Shown one piece after another: positions 24,553-33,250 of a stretch of DNA of 64,000 nt. The stretch lies in contig NZ_SDLT01000023.1 in assembly GCF_004522235.1 (NCBI RefSeq), positions 270-64,269 on the forward strand, in the 5' to 3' direction. The translations under genes were made by a program, and so were the position numbers. Positions within the stretch are counted from its first letter, which is position 1. Every line of letters starts with the position of its first letter. Source of the DNA: Amycolatopsis nivea. GTDB lineage: Bacteria; Actinomycetota; Actinomycetes; Mycobacteriales; Pseudonocardiaceae. The notes beneath the pieces were generated by a model. It saw only the letters and a program-made list of their open reading frames with translations, was not told the origin of the DNA and did no database searches.

Positions 24553-25548
24553 GTGATCGACATCGAGTGGGAGCATCCGCTGCACCAGCGCGGCGTTGCC
24601 TCGGGCCTGGCCGTGACAAGCGGTCACGTCATCGTCCACGAGCGCAGCACCAGGCTGGTGAGCCTCGACCCGTCCGACGGTGCTGTGCGGTGGGACGTTC
24701 CGATCGGCACGTGGCCGCGGGCGGTTGCCGTCGTCGGTGAGCGTTGCCTGGTGATCCCGCAGAACAACCCCCGATTGTCCTGTTTGGACCTCGCGACCGG
24801 GCGCGAGATCTGGTCCGCTGACCTCCCCGCAACCCCCGGGCATCTGGTCGTTTCGGCGAACGTCGTGCTCGTCGGCGGCTGGCGCGGATACACGCCGCTG
24901 CGCGCGTTCGACCTCGCGACGGGGCGGCTCCGCTGGGAAACCGAGCAGCGAATCCGCACCGTGCTGCCCGTGCCCGCCGGTGACGGCTTCCTGATCGGCG
25001 TACCGGGCGACATCCGGGTGCGCTTGATCGATCGGCACGACGGCCGGGTACGGGCCGCATGGCGGCTTCCGCAGCCGCTCGTGGACAACGACGCCGGATC
25101 CAGCATCGCAACGGTCGGGCCCGGCCGTTTTCTGCTGCGTTGCGGCCGACGTGCCCTGGCTGAAATCGACCTGTCATCCGACACTGCCCGCGAGTTCGTC
25201 CAGGCCGAGACTGACCTTGTGGCTGCGGCGCCGGAACAAGCCGGAGGATTGCTGTGGTTGCCTGAACCCCGCGGCTACACGGTCGTGGACCCCGCCGGAG
25301 GACGCCTGCAGTGGCGGGTCGATGTCGGGGAGCGGCTCGTCGGCCAGGTGTTCCCGACCGCCGACGGCTTCCTGGTCGCCGGCATCTCCGGCGTGCTGTT
25401 CCACCTGACTTCCGACGGACGGCTCGCCAATCGCACCCGCGTGGCCCGGCGGATCTGGGCGCTGCGCAGCGCCGCACCCGATCGGCTGTTCGCGGTAGCC
25501 AAGGGCAGCCTGATCGCCATCGCGGTCAGGAACAGCGCGGGCTCATAG
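24553..25548 (+). CDS. PQQ-like (WD/quinoprotein-type) beta-propeller protein
   Basis: 331 residues and no signal peptide. Repeating blade motifs of quinoprotein propellers are visible: LVSLDPSDGAVRWDVPIG, LSCLDLATGREIWSADLP, LRAFDLATGRLRWETEQR, RLIDRHDGRVRAAWRLPQ and TVVDPAGGRLQWRVDVGE. No PQQ-ligand set or catalytic domain is seen, so it is probably a protein-interaction scaffold. Its 3' end overlaps the convergent unknown gene by 6 bp. Confidence 0.82.
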   Translation: MIDIEWEHPLHQRGVASGLAVTSGHVIVHERSTRLVSLDPSDGAVRWDVPIGTWPRAVAVVGERCLVIPQNNPRLSCLDLATGREIWSADLPATPGHLVVSANVVLVGGWRGYTPLRAFDLATGRLRWETEQRIRTVLPVPAGDGFLIGVPGDIRVRLIDRHDGRVRAAWRLPQPLVDNDAGSSIATVGPGRFLLRCGRRALAEIDLSSDTAREFVQAETDLVAAAPEQAGGLLWLPEPRGYTVVDPAGGRLQWRVDVGERLVGQVFPTADGFLVAGISGVLFHLTSDGRLANRTRVARRIWALRSAAPDRLFAVAKGSLIAIAVRNSAGS

Positions 25549-26772
25549 AAAGCGCGCGTCGCCCTCCAGTTCGAGCAGTTGGCGATCGGACGACTGGAAG
25601 ATCAACACGTTGTTGATGTTCACCGTCCACTCGTTGACGAACCTGTCCGGGTGAAAATAGGGCAGCCGGATCTCTTGCATCCGCGCGGCGAGCATGTCGC
25701 TGGCGACCCCGGTGAACGCGGGCTGGCCGGGCATCACCTCTTGCAGCACCTCGTCCGCCAGGACCAGCCCGGGCCGCAACGACACGATCAGGGACGGCGA
25801 CACGGGAAAGTCCGACCGGACAAGCACTTCCACCTCGAAGCCGGGCGGCCGCGCCGTCGCCGCGTACCCCGGCGGCGAGTCCTGCGCGAACTTGGCGGCG
25901 ACCACGACGGCGGCGGACGCAGCACTAGGAGGTTGCGGCTGGCCTGGAACCGGGCGGATGTCGCCGAAAGCGACCGTCAGCGGACCGAACCGCAGCGGCC
26001 CGGGCTCGATCGGCCGGACGACCACCTGCGCGGTGCTGGCCAGTCGCTCGTCGTCTTCGTACCCCGCGGGCAGGAGCAGGTCGACGTCGGTTTCCGGCCC
26101 GAGGTCCTGACCGAGCCCGCGCGCGAGGGCCTCCGATTCGGCGAGCAGGTTGAGGGCGAGATCCACGACGTCGTCGACCGCGTCGACGAGGTCGCTGCCC
26201 AGTTCGTCGATCCGCTCCTCGCGCCGGCCCCGCAGGCCCAGCCGGCTCGACCGGGGGAGTTGCGCCCGAGCCTTCTCGTAAGCCTTGGGCCCGAAGAGCG
26301 GAAGCGCCTCGGTCAGCGCCCGGAAGGCCGCCTCGTTCAACGTGTCCAGCGCCGCGGGCACGGCGTCGGGGCGGCCCGCGGAGAGGGAGCACAGCGCCAC
26401 GTACCGCTCGGCCACCGCGATCTGCAGCGGGGACTTGGCTGAGGCTGCCGCGGCGGCCTCGCGGAACAAGTCACGCGCGCGGGCCAGCTCGGCGGCCCGA
26501 GAGCGCGGCTCGGGCGCGGTGCTCGCGTCGCGCAACGCCCGCTGCCCGGCCCCCAACGCGACCGTGTACCGCTGATCCAGCAACTCGTCCAGTTGACGGC
26601 CGATCCCGGCCATCTGCTCGCTGAGGCGGTCTTCGCTGGCCACGAGTTCGCCGAGCAGCTCCGAGGCCAGCCCGCTGAGCTCGTCGTTCCCGGTGAGCGC
26701 ACGGATCAGCTGGGAAGCGCCGTACTTCGCGGCGATCGTGGCGATCGCGGTCAATGGCTCCACCTGGCTCAC
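25543..26772 (-). CDS. Unknown 409-residue cytoplasmic protein
   Basis: GTG start. The N-terminal 70 residues are helical and coiled-coil-like (LIRALTGNDELSGLASELLG, then EDRLSEQMAGIGRQLDELLD). A helical, TPR-like region follows to about residue 230. The C-terminal roughly 150 residues are rich in beta structure (VVRPIEPGPLRFGPLTVAFG) and end in WTVNINNVLIFQSSDRQLLE. I do not recognise the family. The convergent propeller gene overlaps it by 6 bp, and the two may work together. Not a transposon or phage gene by appearance. Confidence 0.65.
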   Translation of the reverse strand: MSQVEPLTAIATIAAKYGASQLIRALTGNDELSGLASELLGELVASEDRLSEQMAGIGRQLDELLDQRYTVALGAGQRALRDASTAPEPRSRAAELARARDLFREAAAAASAKSPLQIAVAERYVALCSLSAGRPDAVPAALDTLNEAAFRALTEALPLFGPKAYEKARAQLPRSSRLGLRGRREERIDELGSDLVDAVDDVVDLALNLLAESEALARGLGQDLGPETDVDLLLPAGYEDDERLASTAQVVVRPIEPGPLRFGPLTVAFGDIRPVPGQPQPPSAASAAVVVAAKFAQDSPPGYAATARPPGFEVEVLVRSDFPVSPSLIVSLRPGLVLADEVLQEVMPGQPAFTGVASDMLAARMQEIRLPYFHPDRFVNEWTVNINNVLIFQSSDRQLLELEGDARFL

Positions 26773-26818
26773 CTTAAGGCCAGGTCAGTGCGCGCAGGTC
26801 CGGATTGAGTCATCCGGG

Positions 26819-27295
26819 TCAGGCATCGGACTCGGTTCGGCTGGAGTACTCGGCCAGGAGCGCTTCGAGCTGTTCGGTCATGAAGACGTAGTAGTCGCGC
26901 ATTCGCCGCAGCCGGGCGCGTTGCTCGGCTGCCAGGTGTTTGCCGTGTTCTTGTGCGCTCTCGGCCAGCTCGAGCAGTTCGCGGGTCGCGTTCACCTGGT
27001 GCTGCAGGCAGCCGAGCCAGGCGTCGTCGCGCCAGCGGTAGACGAACTGGCGGCTGCCGGGGTTCTTGGTCCGCTCGACGACGCCGTTGACCATGAGCAG
27101 CCGCGTCATCTCGGACACGGAACCCTTGCTCGCGTCGAGCGCGTCCTGGAGTTCGCCGAGGGTCAGGGGTTTTTCGCTGAGCAGCAGCACGCCGCTGGTG
27201 CGGCCCGCCATCGGCGGCCAGCCCATCGCCCGGCCGATGCGCAGGCCGAAGTCCTCGACGAGCGCGTGCTCGGCGGACCGGTCGGGCAAGGTCAT
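26819..27295 (-). CDS. GbsR/MarR-family transcriptional regulator
   Basis: 158 residues. Winged-helix part (RTSGVLLLSEKPLTLGELQD, then ASKGSVSEMTRLLMVNGVVE, with the R/K-rich wing RTKNPGSRQFVYRW) followed by a helical dimerisation tail, typical of GbsR-type repressors. The start ATG has GAGG upstream at good distance; an earlier ATG would add MNVQFFLSYREVP without ribosome-site support. It is divergent from a GMC oxidoreductase, and a palindromic operator sits between them. Confidence 0.88.
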   Translation of the reverse strand: MTLPDRSAEHALVEDFGLRIGRAMGWPPMAGRTSGVLLLSEKPLTLGELQDALDASKGSVSEMTRLLMVNGVVERTKNPGSRQFVYRWRDDAWLGCLQHQVNATRELLELAESAQEHGKHLAAEQRARLRRMRDYYVFMTEQLEALLAEYSSRTESDA

Positions 27296-27323
27296 CGGCA
27301 CCTCACGGTAGCTCAGGAAAAAC

Positions 27324-27350
27324 TGAACGTTCACTCTTGACTGAACGTAC
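27324..27350. promoter_or_regulatory. Probable GbsR-type operator and promoter
   Basis: A perfect palindrome TGAACGTTCA (27324-27333) is followed by a second TGAACGT half at 27342. The second overlaps a -35-like TTGACT (27337-27342), with a CATTCT -10-like hexamer 18 bp downstream that would serve the GMC gene. The arrangement fits repression of the GMC gene and autoregulation. Confidence 0.6.
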
Positions 27351-27399
27351 GGCCGGGGATCATTCTAGCCGCCACGGAGACCGGCGAAGGGGCAGGCAC

Positions 27400-28956
27400 A
27401 TGGCGGACAGCGGCTGGGACCTCATCGTGGTCGGCGCCGGATCCTCGGGAGCGGCGCTGGCAGTCCGCTCGGCGGAACGGGGCAAGCGGGTCCTGCTGCT
27501 CGAGGCCGGTCCGGATTACCGGTCCGCGGAGATGCCCGAAGCGTGGCGCTCGCCCAATCCCATCGTCGCCCTGCTGGACCCGGCCGCGGCCAAAGAAATG
27601 GTGTGGCGAGGCTTGGACTCCACGCGCACGGACAAACAGCTGCCGGCGCTGTACTGGCGCGGCCGGGGCGTGGGCGGCAGTTCGTCGATCAACGGGCAGA
27701 TCGCGATCCGCCCGCCGATGGCGGATTTCGCTGATTGGGCGCTGCCGGGCTGGGGACCGGGCGACGTGCTGCCGTACTTCGCGAAGCTGGAGGACGACGA
27801 GGCTTTCGGCGACGAGCCCTACCACGGCCGCGGCGGCCCGACTCCGATTTACCGTATGCCGCAGGAGAATTGGGGCGCGGTCGACGCCGCGCTGCACCGC
27901 TCGGCGATCGCCGCGGGCTACGGCTGGGCACCGGATGTGAACGCTCCGGGAGCCAGCGGCGTCTCGCCGTACCCGATCAATTCCCGCGCCGGGCGGCGGG
28001 TTTCGGTCAACGACGCCTACCTGGAACCCGCCCGGGCGCTGCCGAACCTGACCATCCGCGGCGACGCGATCGTGGACCAGGTGCTCTTCTACGGCAGCCG
28101 CGCGATCGGCGTCCGGGCCGTCATCGGCGGGACGGCCACGACGGAGCTCGCCGACACGGTCGTGCTGAGCGCAGGCGCGATCCACACGCCGACAATCCTC
28201 CAGCGCTCCGGCGTGGGACCAGCGGGTCAGCTGCGGTCGCTCGGCATCGACGTCCGCGCGGACCTGCCGGTCGGCCGCGGCCTGCAGGACCATCCGATCG
28301 CGATGATCCAGCTCCCGCTGACCGAAGCGGCCGCGATCAAGACGCCGGACGACCGGCACACCAACGTCTGCGTCCGCTTCACCAGCGGCCCCGGCGCGCC
28401 CGAAGGCGACCTGATGTTCGTCTCGATGAACCAGAGCGTGCTCGCCATGGCGTTCGCGGACACCGGAGCCGGGGCCGGTTCGTACGGGGTGTGGCTCAAC
28501 CAGAACTATTCTCGCGGCGACGTCAGCCTGATCTCCACTGATCCGGACGCGCAACCGTTGGTGCGCCAGCGAATGCTCTCCGACGAACGCGACCTGCCGC
28601 GGCTACGCGCCGGTATTCGAGCGCTGGTCGAACTAGCTCGCTCCGACGAGACCGCGCCGATCCTCAGCGGCTCGTTGGAGAGCGCGAACGAGGAGCTGTT
28701 CGCGGTGCTGGACAACGACAGCGAGCTAGACGATCACCTGCTCGCCACCGCAGGCGACTCGCAGCACGCCACCAGCACGTGCCGGATGGGCGACCCCGGA
28801 CACCGCGACACGGTCGTCGATCCCGACTGCCGAGTACTCGGCTTCGACGGCCTGCGCGTGGTCGACGCGTCGATCTTCCCTTTCGTTCCCCGGGCCAATA
28901 CCAACCTGGCATCGATCATGGCGGGCGAGCTGATGGCCGAACGACTCGACCGCTAA
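27400..28956 (+). CDS. GMC-family FAD oxidoreductase (choline-dehydrogenase-like)
   Basis: 518 residues. FAD-binding GxGxxG in LIVVGAGSSGAALAVRSAE, the GMC signature stretch GRGVGGSSSINGQI, the second signature SAGAIHTPTILQRSGVGP, and the catalytic His in DSQHATSTCRMGDP with Asn in PRANTNLASIM. It oxidises an alcohol to an aldehyde. Divergence from a GbsR-like regulator hints at choline or a related alcohol, but GMC substrates vary widely. The ATG follows GAAGGGGCAGG. Confidence 0.9.
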   Translation: MADSGWDLIVVGAGSSGAALAVRSAERGKRVLLLEAGPDYRSAEMPEAWRSPNPIVALLDPAAAKEMVWRGLDSTRTDKQLPALYWRGRGVGGSSSINGQIAIRPPMADFADWALPGWGPGDVLPYFAKLEDDEAFGDEPYHGRGGPTPIYRMPQENWGAVDAALHRSAIAAGYGWAPDVNAPGASGVSPYPINSRAGRRVSVNDAYLEPARALPNLTIRGDAIVDQVLFYGSRAIGVRAVIGGTATTELADTVVLSAGAIHTPTILQRSGVGPAGQLRSLGIDVRADLPVGRGLQDHPIAMIQLPLTEAAAIKTPDDRHTNVCVRFTSGPGAPEGDLMFVSMNQSVLAMAFADTGAGAGSYGVWLNQNYSRGDVSLISTDPDAQPLVRQRMLSDERDLPRLRAGIRALVELARSDETAPILSGSLESANEELFAVLDNDSELDDHLLATAGDSQHATSTCRMGDPGHRDTVVDPDCRVLGFDGLRVVDASIFPFVPRANTNLASIMAGELMAERLDR

Positions 28957-29111
28957 AAGCCGAGATTCCTCTCCGCTGAAACCCGGGTCCCGCCCCCAGC
29001 GACAAAAAAGAATTCCGAATCGAACAACCGCGCTGGATCGCGCGGTAGCAATGCCGCGAAAGGCGCGCTATGGTGCTGCTGGCTCGTGGGGGACTTTGCC
29101 TGGAGGGGAAA

Positions 29112-29672
29112 ATGACCACACTGGACAACCGGCCGAAAACGGCATTGCTGGTGATCGACGTGCAGAACGCGGTCGTTTCCGGCGCGCACGCGCGGGACGA
29201 GGTCGTCGCGAACGTGGCGGAACTGGTGGCCAACGCCCGCGAACACGCGGTGCCGGTGGTGTGGGTACAGCATTCCGACGAGCAGCTCGCGTCGGGGAGC
29301 GAGGAGTGGCAGATCGTGCCCGAACTCGCGCCTGCGGAGAGCGAGCGCCGGGTGGAGAAGAACTACGCGGATTCGTTCGAGGGCACCGCACTGGAAGAAG
29401 TGCTCTCGGATCTGTCGGTGGGCAAGCTCGTGGTAGCCGGCGCGCAAACCGACGAGTGCATCCGGGCCACACTGCACACGGCGATCGTGAAGGGGTACGA
29501 CGCGCTTCTGGTCGCCGACGCGCACACGACCGAGGACCATTCCGAATGGGGCGCCCCGCCGCCGGATCAGGTCATCGCGCACACGAACCTCTATTGGACC
29601 TACCACCGCGCGCCGGGTCGTTCGGCGGGCACGGTGCGGACAAAGGAAATGGACTTCGCCGCCATCGACTGA
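29112..29672 (+). CDS. Isochorismatase-family cysteine hydrolase
   Basis: 186 residues. Catalytic triad residues are in place: Asp in LLVIDVQNAV, Lys in VEKNYADSF, Cys in AGAQTDECIRATLHTA. Members hydrolyse amides such as nicotinamide, ureidoacrylate and N-carbamoyl compounds. The ATG is preceded by GGAGGGGAAA. It is solitary and its substrate is unknown. Confidence 0.9.
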   Translation: MTTLDNRPKTALLVIDVQNAVVSGAHARDEVVANVAELVANAREHAVPVVWVQHSDEQLASGSEEWQIVPELAPAESERRVEKNYADSFEGTALEEVLSDLSVGKLVVAGAQTDECIRATLHTAIVKGYDALLVADAHTTEDHSEWGAPPPDQVIAHTNLYWTYHRAPGRSAGTVRTKEMDFAAID

Positions 29673-30177
29673 ACCGTCTCCGCCCCTGGCCCGCCGAGGA
29701 GGGTGGCTCGGGGTTGCTGCCGACGCCGCGCTTCACGCAGGTGTCGGGCTGATGCCCAGCCTGGCCGCGACTTCGGTCCGTTCAGCGTAAGGCTGATTGC
29801 TCCAGTCGCGCGAGCGCGATTTCCTGGTTGACCAAGCGTGTCGATACGCGGTAACCGTCTCAAATGGACACTCGTCCGCCAACTGGCTCGGACGCATCCC
29901 GCCGCTGCGCCGTTCGGGCGCGCGCATTGCGCCAAACGTGAACCTACCTTCGTCGGTGTCGCGATTGCCCGGAACTGTTCGAGAATCACGAACCTCAGGT
30001 TGATCACGTTCCGTTTCCACAACGAGACGGTTGGAGGCTCATGATCCGGTCACCCGACGCCCGGGGGAGGAGATCCCTCCGCAGCTAGCCGAGTCCGGCA
30101 CCGAATCCGGAAGCCCGGAGGCGGGCTTCCCCTGCGGTGCACGTCCTTTCTCTCCCGTTCCGCGCAGGAGGAAACAC
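29673..30177. other. Gene-poor stretch with a possible regulator remnant
   Basis: 505 bp. A minus-strand frame (about 29733-30020) ends with RTEVAARLGISPTPA and looks faintly like an eroded HTH protein, but it has no ribosome site. Otherwise this is the leader of the downstream protease gene. Confidence 0.35.
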
Positions 30178-31161
30178 ATGCGATCGACACGTTTCAGGCT
30201 GAGCGTCCTCGCCGTCGGCTCGTTCGGCACGCTGGCCCTCGCCATGACCACCGTGCCCGCCGCGTCCGCAGCGGCGACACCGGCCGCGGTCATGAGCAGT
30301 CTCGGCTCCGCCACCGGCGGGCACTACCTCGACGACAGCGGCGCCTCGGTCGTCACTGTGCTCAACAACGCCGACGCGGCCAAGGTGCGCGCTTCCGGCC
30401 TGAACGCGCAGGTGGTGAAGTACAGCCTGAGCCAACTCAGCACGGTGAAACAGCAACTGGACGCGACCGGCGGCGTGCCCAGCGCAGGCTGGGGCCTCGA
30501 CCTCGCGCACAACCAGGTCGTCGTCGACGTCTACGACGCCACCCCGAAGGCACAGAAGGACGCGCTGCTCGAGACCGCCCGCCAGCACGGCGACATGGTC
30601 CGCGTCGAACACCATCCCGGTGCCATGTCGTTGTTCATCAAGGGCGGCGACAAGATCAGCAACGGCCAAGCGTCCTGCTCCAACGGATTCAACGTGGAGA
30701 AGGACGGCAAGAAGCTGCTCCTCTCCGCAGGCCACTGCGAAAAACTCGGCGGCGGCGGTCCGTGGAACGACGGCAAGACCGTCGACGCGGTGTTCCCCGA
30801 CGAAGACAACATGCTCGTGGAGAACGCTTCGGGCGAAGGACCGAGCGAGATCAACGACGGCACCAAGATCACCGAATTCGCCGACGCGACGGTCGGCGAG
30901 GAGATGAAGCGCGCCGGGATCACCTCCGGCGTGACGTCGGGCAAGGTCACCAAGGTCGACTACACCTTCGAAGCCGAGGGCTACACGGTCTACCACGAGT
31001 TCTGCACGACCGCCCACTCCGACCACGGCGACTCCGGCGGCCCGGCCTACGACGGGAGCAAGGGTCTCGGCACTCTCTCCGGGGGAGACACGCAGACGTC
31101 GTGCTTCTTCCCGGCGACACTGTCGGCCAAGAGGTACGGGGTGACGCTGCCCCAGTCCTGA
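30178..31161 (+). CDS. Secreted streptogrisin / alpha-lytic-type serine protease precursor
   Basis: 327 residues: signal peptide (VGSFGTLALAMTTVPAASA), a propeptide of about 130 residues of the alpha-lytic-protease pro-domain type, and an S1E protease domain. Triad: His in LLLSAGHCEK, Asp probably in FPDEDNMLVE, Ser in HSDHGDSGGPAY. The paired Cys around the His loop (QASCSNGFN, AGHCEK) and the Ser loop (HEFCTTAHS, DTQTSCFF) fit the family. Strong ribosome site CAGGAGGAAAC. Secreted and self-processed. Confidence 0.92.
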   Translation: MRSTRFRLSVLAVGSFGTLALAMTTVPAASAAATPAAVMSSLGSATGGHYLDDSGASVVTVLNNADAAKVRASGLNAQVVKYSLSQLSTVKQQLDATGGVPSAGWGLDLAHNQVVVDVYDATPKAQKDALLETARQHGDMVRVEHHPGAMSLFIKGGDKISNGQASCSNGFNVEKDGKKLLLSAGHCEKLGGGGPWNDGKTVDAVFPDEDNMLVENASGEGPSEINDGTKITEFADATVGEEMKRAGITSGVTSGKVTKVDYTFEAEGYTVYHEFCTTAHSDHGDSGGPAYDGSKGLGTLSGGDTQTSCFFPATLSAKRYGVTLPQS

Positions 31162-31169
31162 TCCTCGGG

Positions 31170-31203
31170 TGCCGTGGGGAGGCTCTGGAGTCTCCCCACG
31201 GCA
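31170..31203 (+). terminator. Rho-independent-type hairpin after the protease gene
   Basis: 12-bp perfect stem TGCCGTGGGGAG / CTCCCCACGGCA with a 10-nt loop, 8 bp after the stop codon. Confidence 0.8.
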
Positions 31204-31262
31204 TTTCCGTGAGTTTAAGGGCGATAAACGCGCTGCAGGCCGCAATTGCGAAGCGGCGGCGG

Positions 31263-31718
31263 CTACTTCCGTTGTTCGAGCCGGTAGCTGCCGTTGTTGC
31301 CGAGCACGAATCGTTCGAGGGGGTAATACGTGCGGTAGCAGCCGATTTTGAAGACGCAGAGCGCGATCTTCGCCTGTTTCACCAATGTCGCTTCGTAGTG
31401 CGCGGATCCGGGGTAGCTGAGCTGGTTCTGGATGAGGCCCTGGTAGTCGGCGACACCGCCGCCGTCTTCCTTGAGGTAGTCGTAGTGGCGGATGTTGCTG
31501 ACGGTCTTGCCGTCGTAGCACCAGTCGACCCGCACGGCCCACTTCACCGCCGTGGCGTGGGTGGTGCTCGGGTAGCTGATGTAGCGATCCGCGAACGTGC
31601 AGCTGGTTTTGGCTGGGGCGGCGGACGCGGGCTGACCGGCGGATGCCGTGGCTGCCAACGCCACCGTCGCGGACGCCGCGAGGACTGCCTTTCGAAGCAC
31701 CTGCACGACCAGCCTCAT
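31263..31718 (-). CDS. Secreted protein of unknown function
   Basis: 151 residues with a signal peptide (AVLAASATVALAATASAGQP). The mature part, about 115 residues, has four Cys (KTSCTFADR, VDWCYDGK, ALCVFKIGCYRTYY) and is rich in Tyr and Trp, typical of small disulfide-stabilised exoproteins of actinomycetes. The ribosome site better suits a GTG four codons after the ATG. Convergent with the protease gene. No family recognised. Confidence 0.65.
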   Translation of the reverse strand: MRLVVQVLRKAVLAASATVALAATASAGQPASAAPAKTSCTFADRYISYPSTTHATAVKWAVRVDWCYDGKTVSNIRHYDYLKEDGGGVADYQGLIQNQLSYPGSAHYEATLVKQAKIALCVFKIGCYRTYYPLERFVLGNNGSYRLEQRK

Positions 31719-31917
31719 TCCTTTGTGGACACCGCGGGTGGTTGATCAACTTCACATAGTAAGAACCCGGGTGTGGAGGCGCAACGGACACGAACGGGTG
31801 GACAGGCCGCGTCTCGTCCGCGAATCGGGGAGCCCGCAGCTGCCGGAGTTCATTTCCTGAAGGAATGATTTCTGGAGTCGTGGTGCAAAAACACCCGACT
31901 CGCCAGAATCGCGCGCG
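31719..31917. other. Intergenic stretch with no recognisable gene
   Basis: About 200 bp between the unknown secreted protein and the RibB-like gene. Nothing conserved was seen apart from the 5' region of the former. Confidence 0.4.
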
Positions 31918-32508
31918 TCAAAGACCGTGCTGCATCGGTCCCCAGGCCGCCACCGGAAGCCCATGCTCAGCAGCGAACTGAGCAGCCGCGAAGTCATCCA
32001 GCAGTTCGCCCCGATCGTCGACCAGCCGGCACACCATCGCGACCGGATGATGCCCAGCCGCGGAAACGAGTTCGACCGCTCGTTCCCACACCCGCGGGCG
32101 GCCACTCGAAGCGCACCGCACAGGCAGCACGTGCCCAGGACGGATCAGATCGGCGGGCACCGTGCCCGGATCGGCGAGGACTCGCATCGTGCGGGCTCGG
32201 TCGCGGGCGGAGATGCCGGTTCCGGTATCGACCGCGTCGACGGCGACGGTGAAGGACGTTCCGCTGTCTTCCGAGGCGAGTACGGGCTGGTCAGGGATCC
32301 GCAGGCGGTCCAGCCAGGCGGACGGGGCGGCGGCGTGCAGCAGGCCGCTGGAGTACCGGATGGCGAAGTGCAGCAGTTCGGGCGTCGAGGACTGCGCGGG
32401 CAGGACGAGCACGGCTCCGTCGTCATCCTGCAGCACTGCGGGGCGGCCGGAGGCGAGGGCGAGATAAACAATGTCGGCTGGGGCCGGGAGGGTGCAGAGG
32501 TCGGTCAT
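31918..32508 (-). CDS. RibB-like protein (3,4-dihydroxy-2-butanone 4-phosphate synthase homologue, degenerate)
   Basis: 196 residues. The fold is that of DHBP synthase, which makes the four-carbon riboflavin precursor from ribulose 5-phosphate: SFTVAVDAVDTGTGISARDR, then LADPGTVPADLIRPGHVLPV. The acidic active-site loop, normally DDExRENEAD near the N-terminus, here reads QDDDGAVLVLPAQSSTPE, so the key Arg/Glu/Asn/Glu set is missing and classic activity is doubtful. It closes a gene group with a flavin reductase and a luciferase-like monooxygenase, suggesting recruitment to flavin or substrate chemistry in that pathway. Confidence 0.78.
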   Translation of the reverse strand: MTDLCTLPAPADIVYLALASGRPAVLQDDDGAVLVLPAQSSTPELLHFAIRYSSGLLHAAAPSAWLDRLRIPDQPVLASEDSGTSFTVAVDAVDTGTGISARDRARTMRVLADPGTVPADLIRPGHVLPVRCASSGRPRVWERAVELVSAAGHHPVAMVCRLVDDRGELLDDFAAAQFAAEHGLPVAAWGPMQHGL

Positions 32509-32527
32509 CGGGGGTTCCTTGCGGTGG

Positions 32528-33208
32528 TCAGGGTGCGGCGTCGCCGGTGCGCAGGCCTGCGAGGAGGGCGCGGCGGCTGGCTCGGACGTGCTCTCGCATG
32601 ACCTGTTCGGCGCTGTCGCCGTCTTTCGACAGGATCAGTTCGAGGACGTGGTGGTGTTCGCGGTCGGACTGGTGCGGCCGGCCCGGTTGTTTGAGCGACG
32701 TGGTGACCAGGCGCGAGTAGGCGAGCTGGTTCATCAGGGTGCGGTAGTGCGCTTCGAGTTTGCGGTTGTCCGCGCCGACGATGATGAGGTCGTGGAATTC
32801 TTCGACGAGCTGGGCGTAGCGCGCCCGGTCGTCGGCGTCGACGGCCAGGTCGGCTTGGCGCAGATTCTCTTTCAGCTGGTCGATCTCGGGCACTTGGCCG
32901 CGCTGGGCGAGCAGGCGCGCCGCGGCTCCTTCGAGGAGTTCCTTCATCTCGAACAGTTCCGTGATTTCCCGGCGGGACGGTGCGGTGACGAAGGTGCCGA
33001 CGCGCGGGCGGATCTCGACCAGGCCTTCGGTCTGCAGCTGTTTGAAGGTTTCCCGGACCGGGGTGCGGCTGACGCCGAATTCCTCGGCGAGCGCGAGTTC
33101 GGACAGGCTCATCCCGGGCGAGACCTCGCCGGCGATGATGCGCCGCCGGATCTCGGCGATCAGCCTGCCCTGGATGGAGCCGGTGCTCGTCCCGTTGACG
33201 CCAGCCAT
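32528..33208 (-). CDS. GntR-family regulator with FCD domain
   Basis: 226 residues. N-terminal winged helix (IIAGEVSPGMSLSELALAEE, then FGVSRTPVRETFKQLQTEGL) and C-terminal all-helical FCD ligand domain with metal-binding His (EEFHDLIIVGADN, then REHHHVLELI). Such proteins repress catabolic operons and release DNA on binding a small carboxylate. The likely targets are the repeated TGGCATGCAAG sites in the divergent region at 35.8-36.0 kb. Confidence 0.92.
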   Translation of the reverse strand: MAGVNGTSTGSIQGRLIAEIRRRIIAGEVSPGMSLSELALAEEFGVSRTPVRETFKQLQTEGLVEIRPRVGTFVTAPSRREITELFEMKELLEGAAARLLAQRGQVPEIDQLKENLRQADLAVDADDRARYAQLVEEFHDLIIVGADNRKLEAHYRTLMNQLAYSRLVTTSLKQPGRPHQSDREHHHVLELILSKDGDSAEQVMREHVRASRRALLAGLRTGDAAP

Positions 33209-33250
33209 GGTGCCTGTCTCCCTTCGCCTGCCCCGCGTTCCGCTGCCGGT

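Noticed and set aside
26819..31161. Complete choline-to-betaine operon
   Set aside because: Only a GbsR-like regulator and a GMC oxidoreductase are present; no betaine-aldehyde dehydrogenase or choline transporter is next to them.
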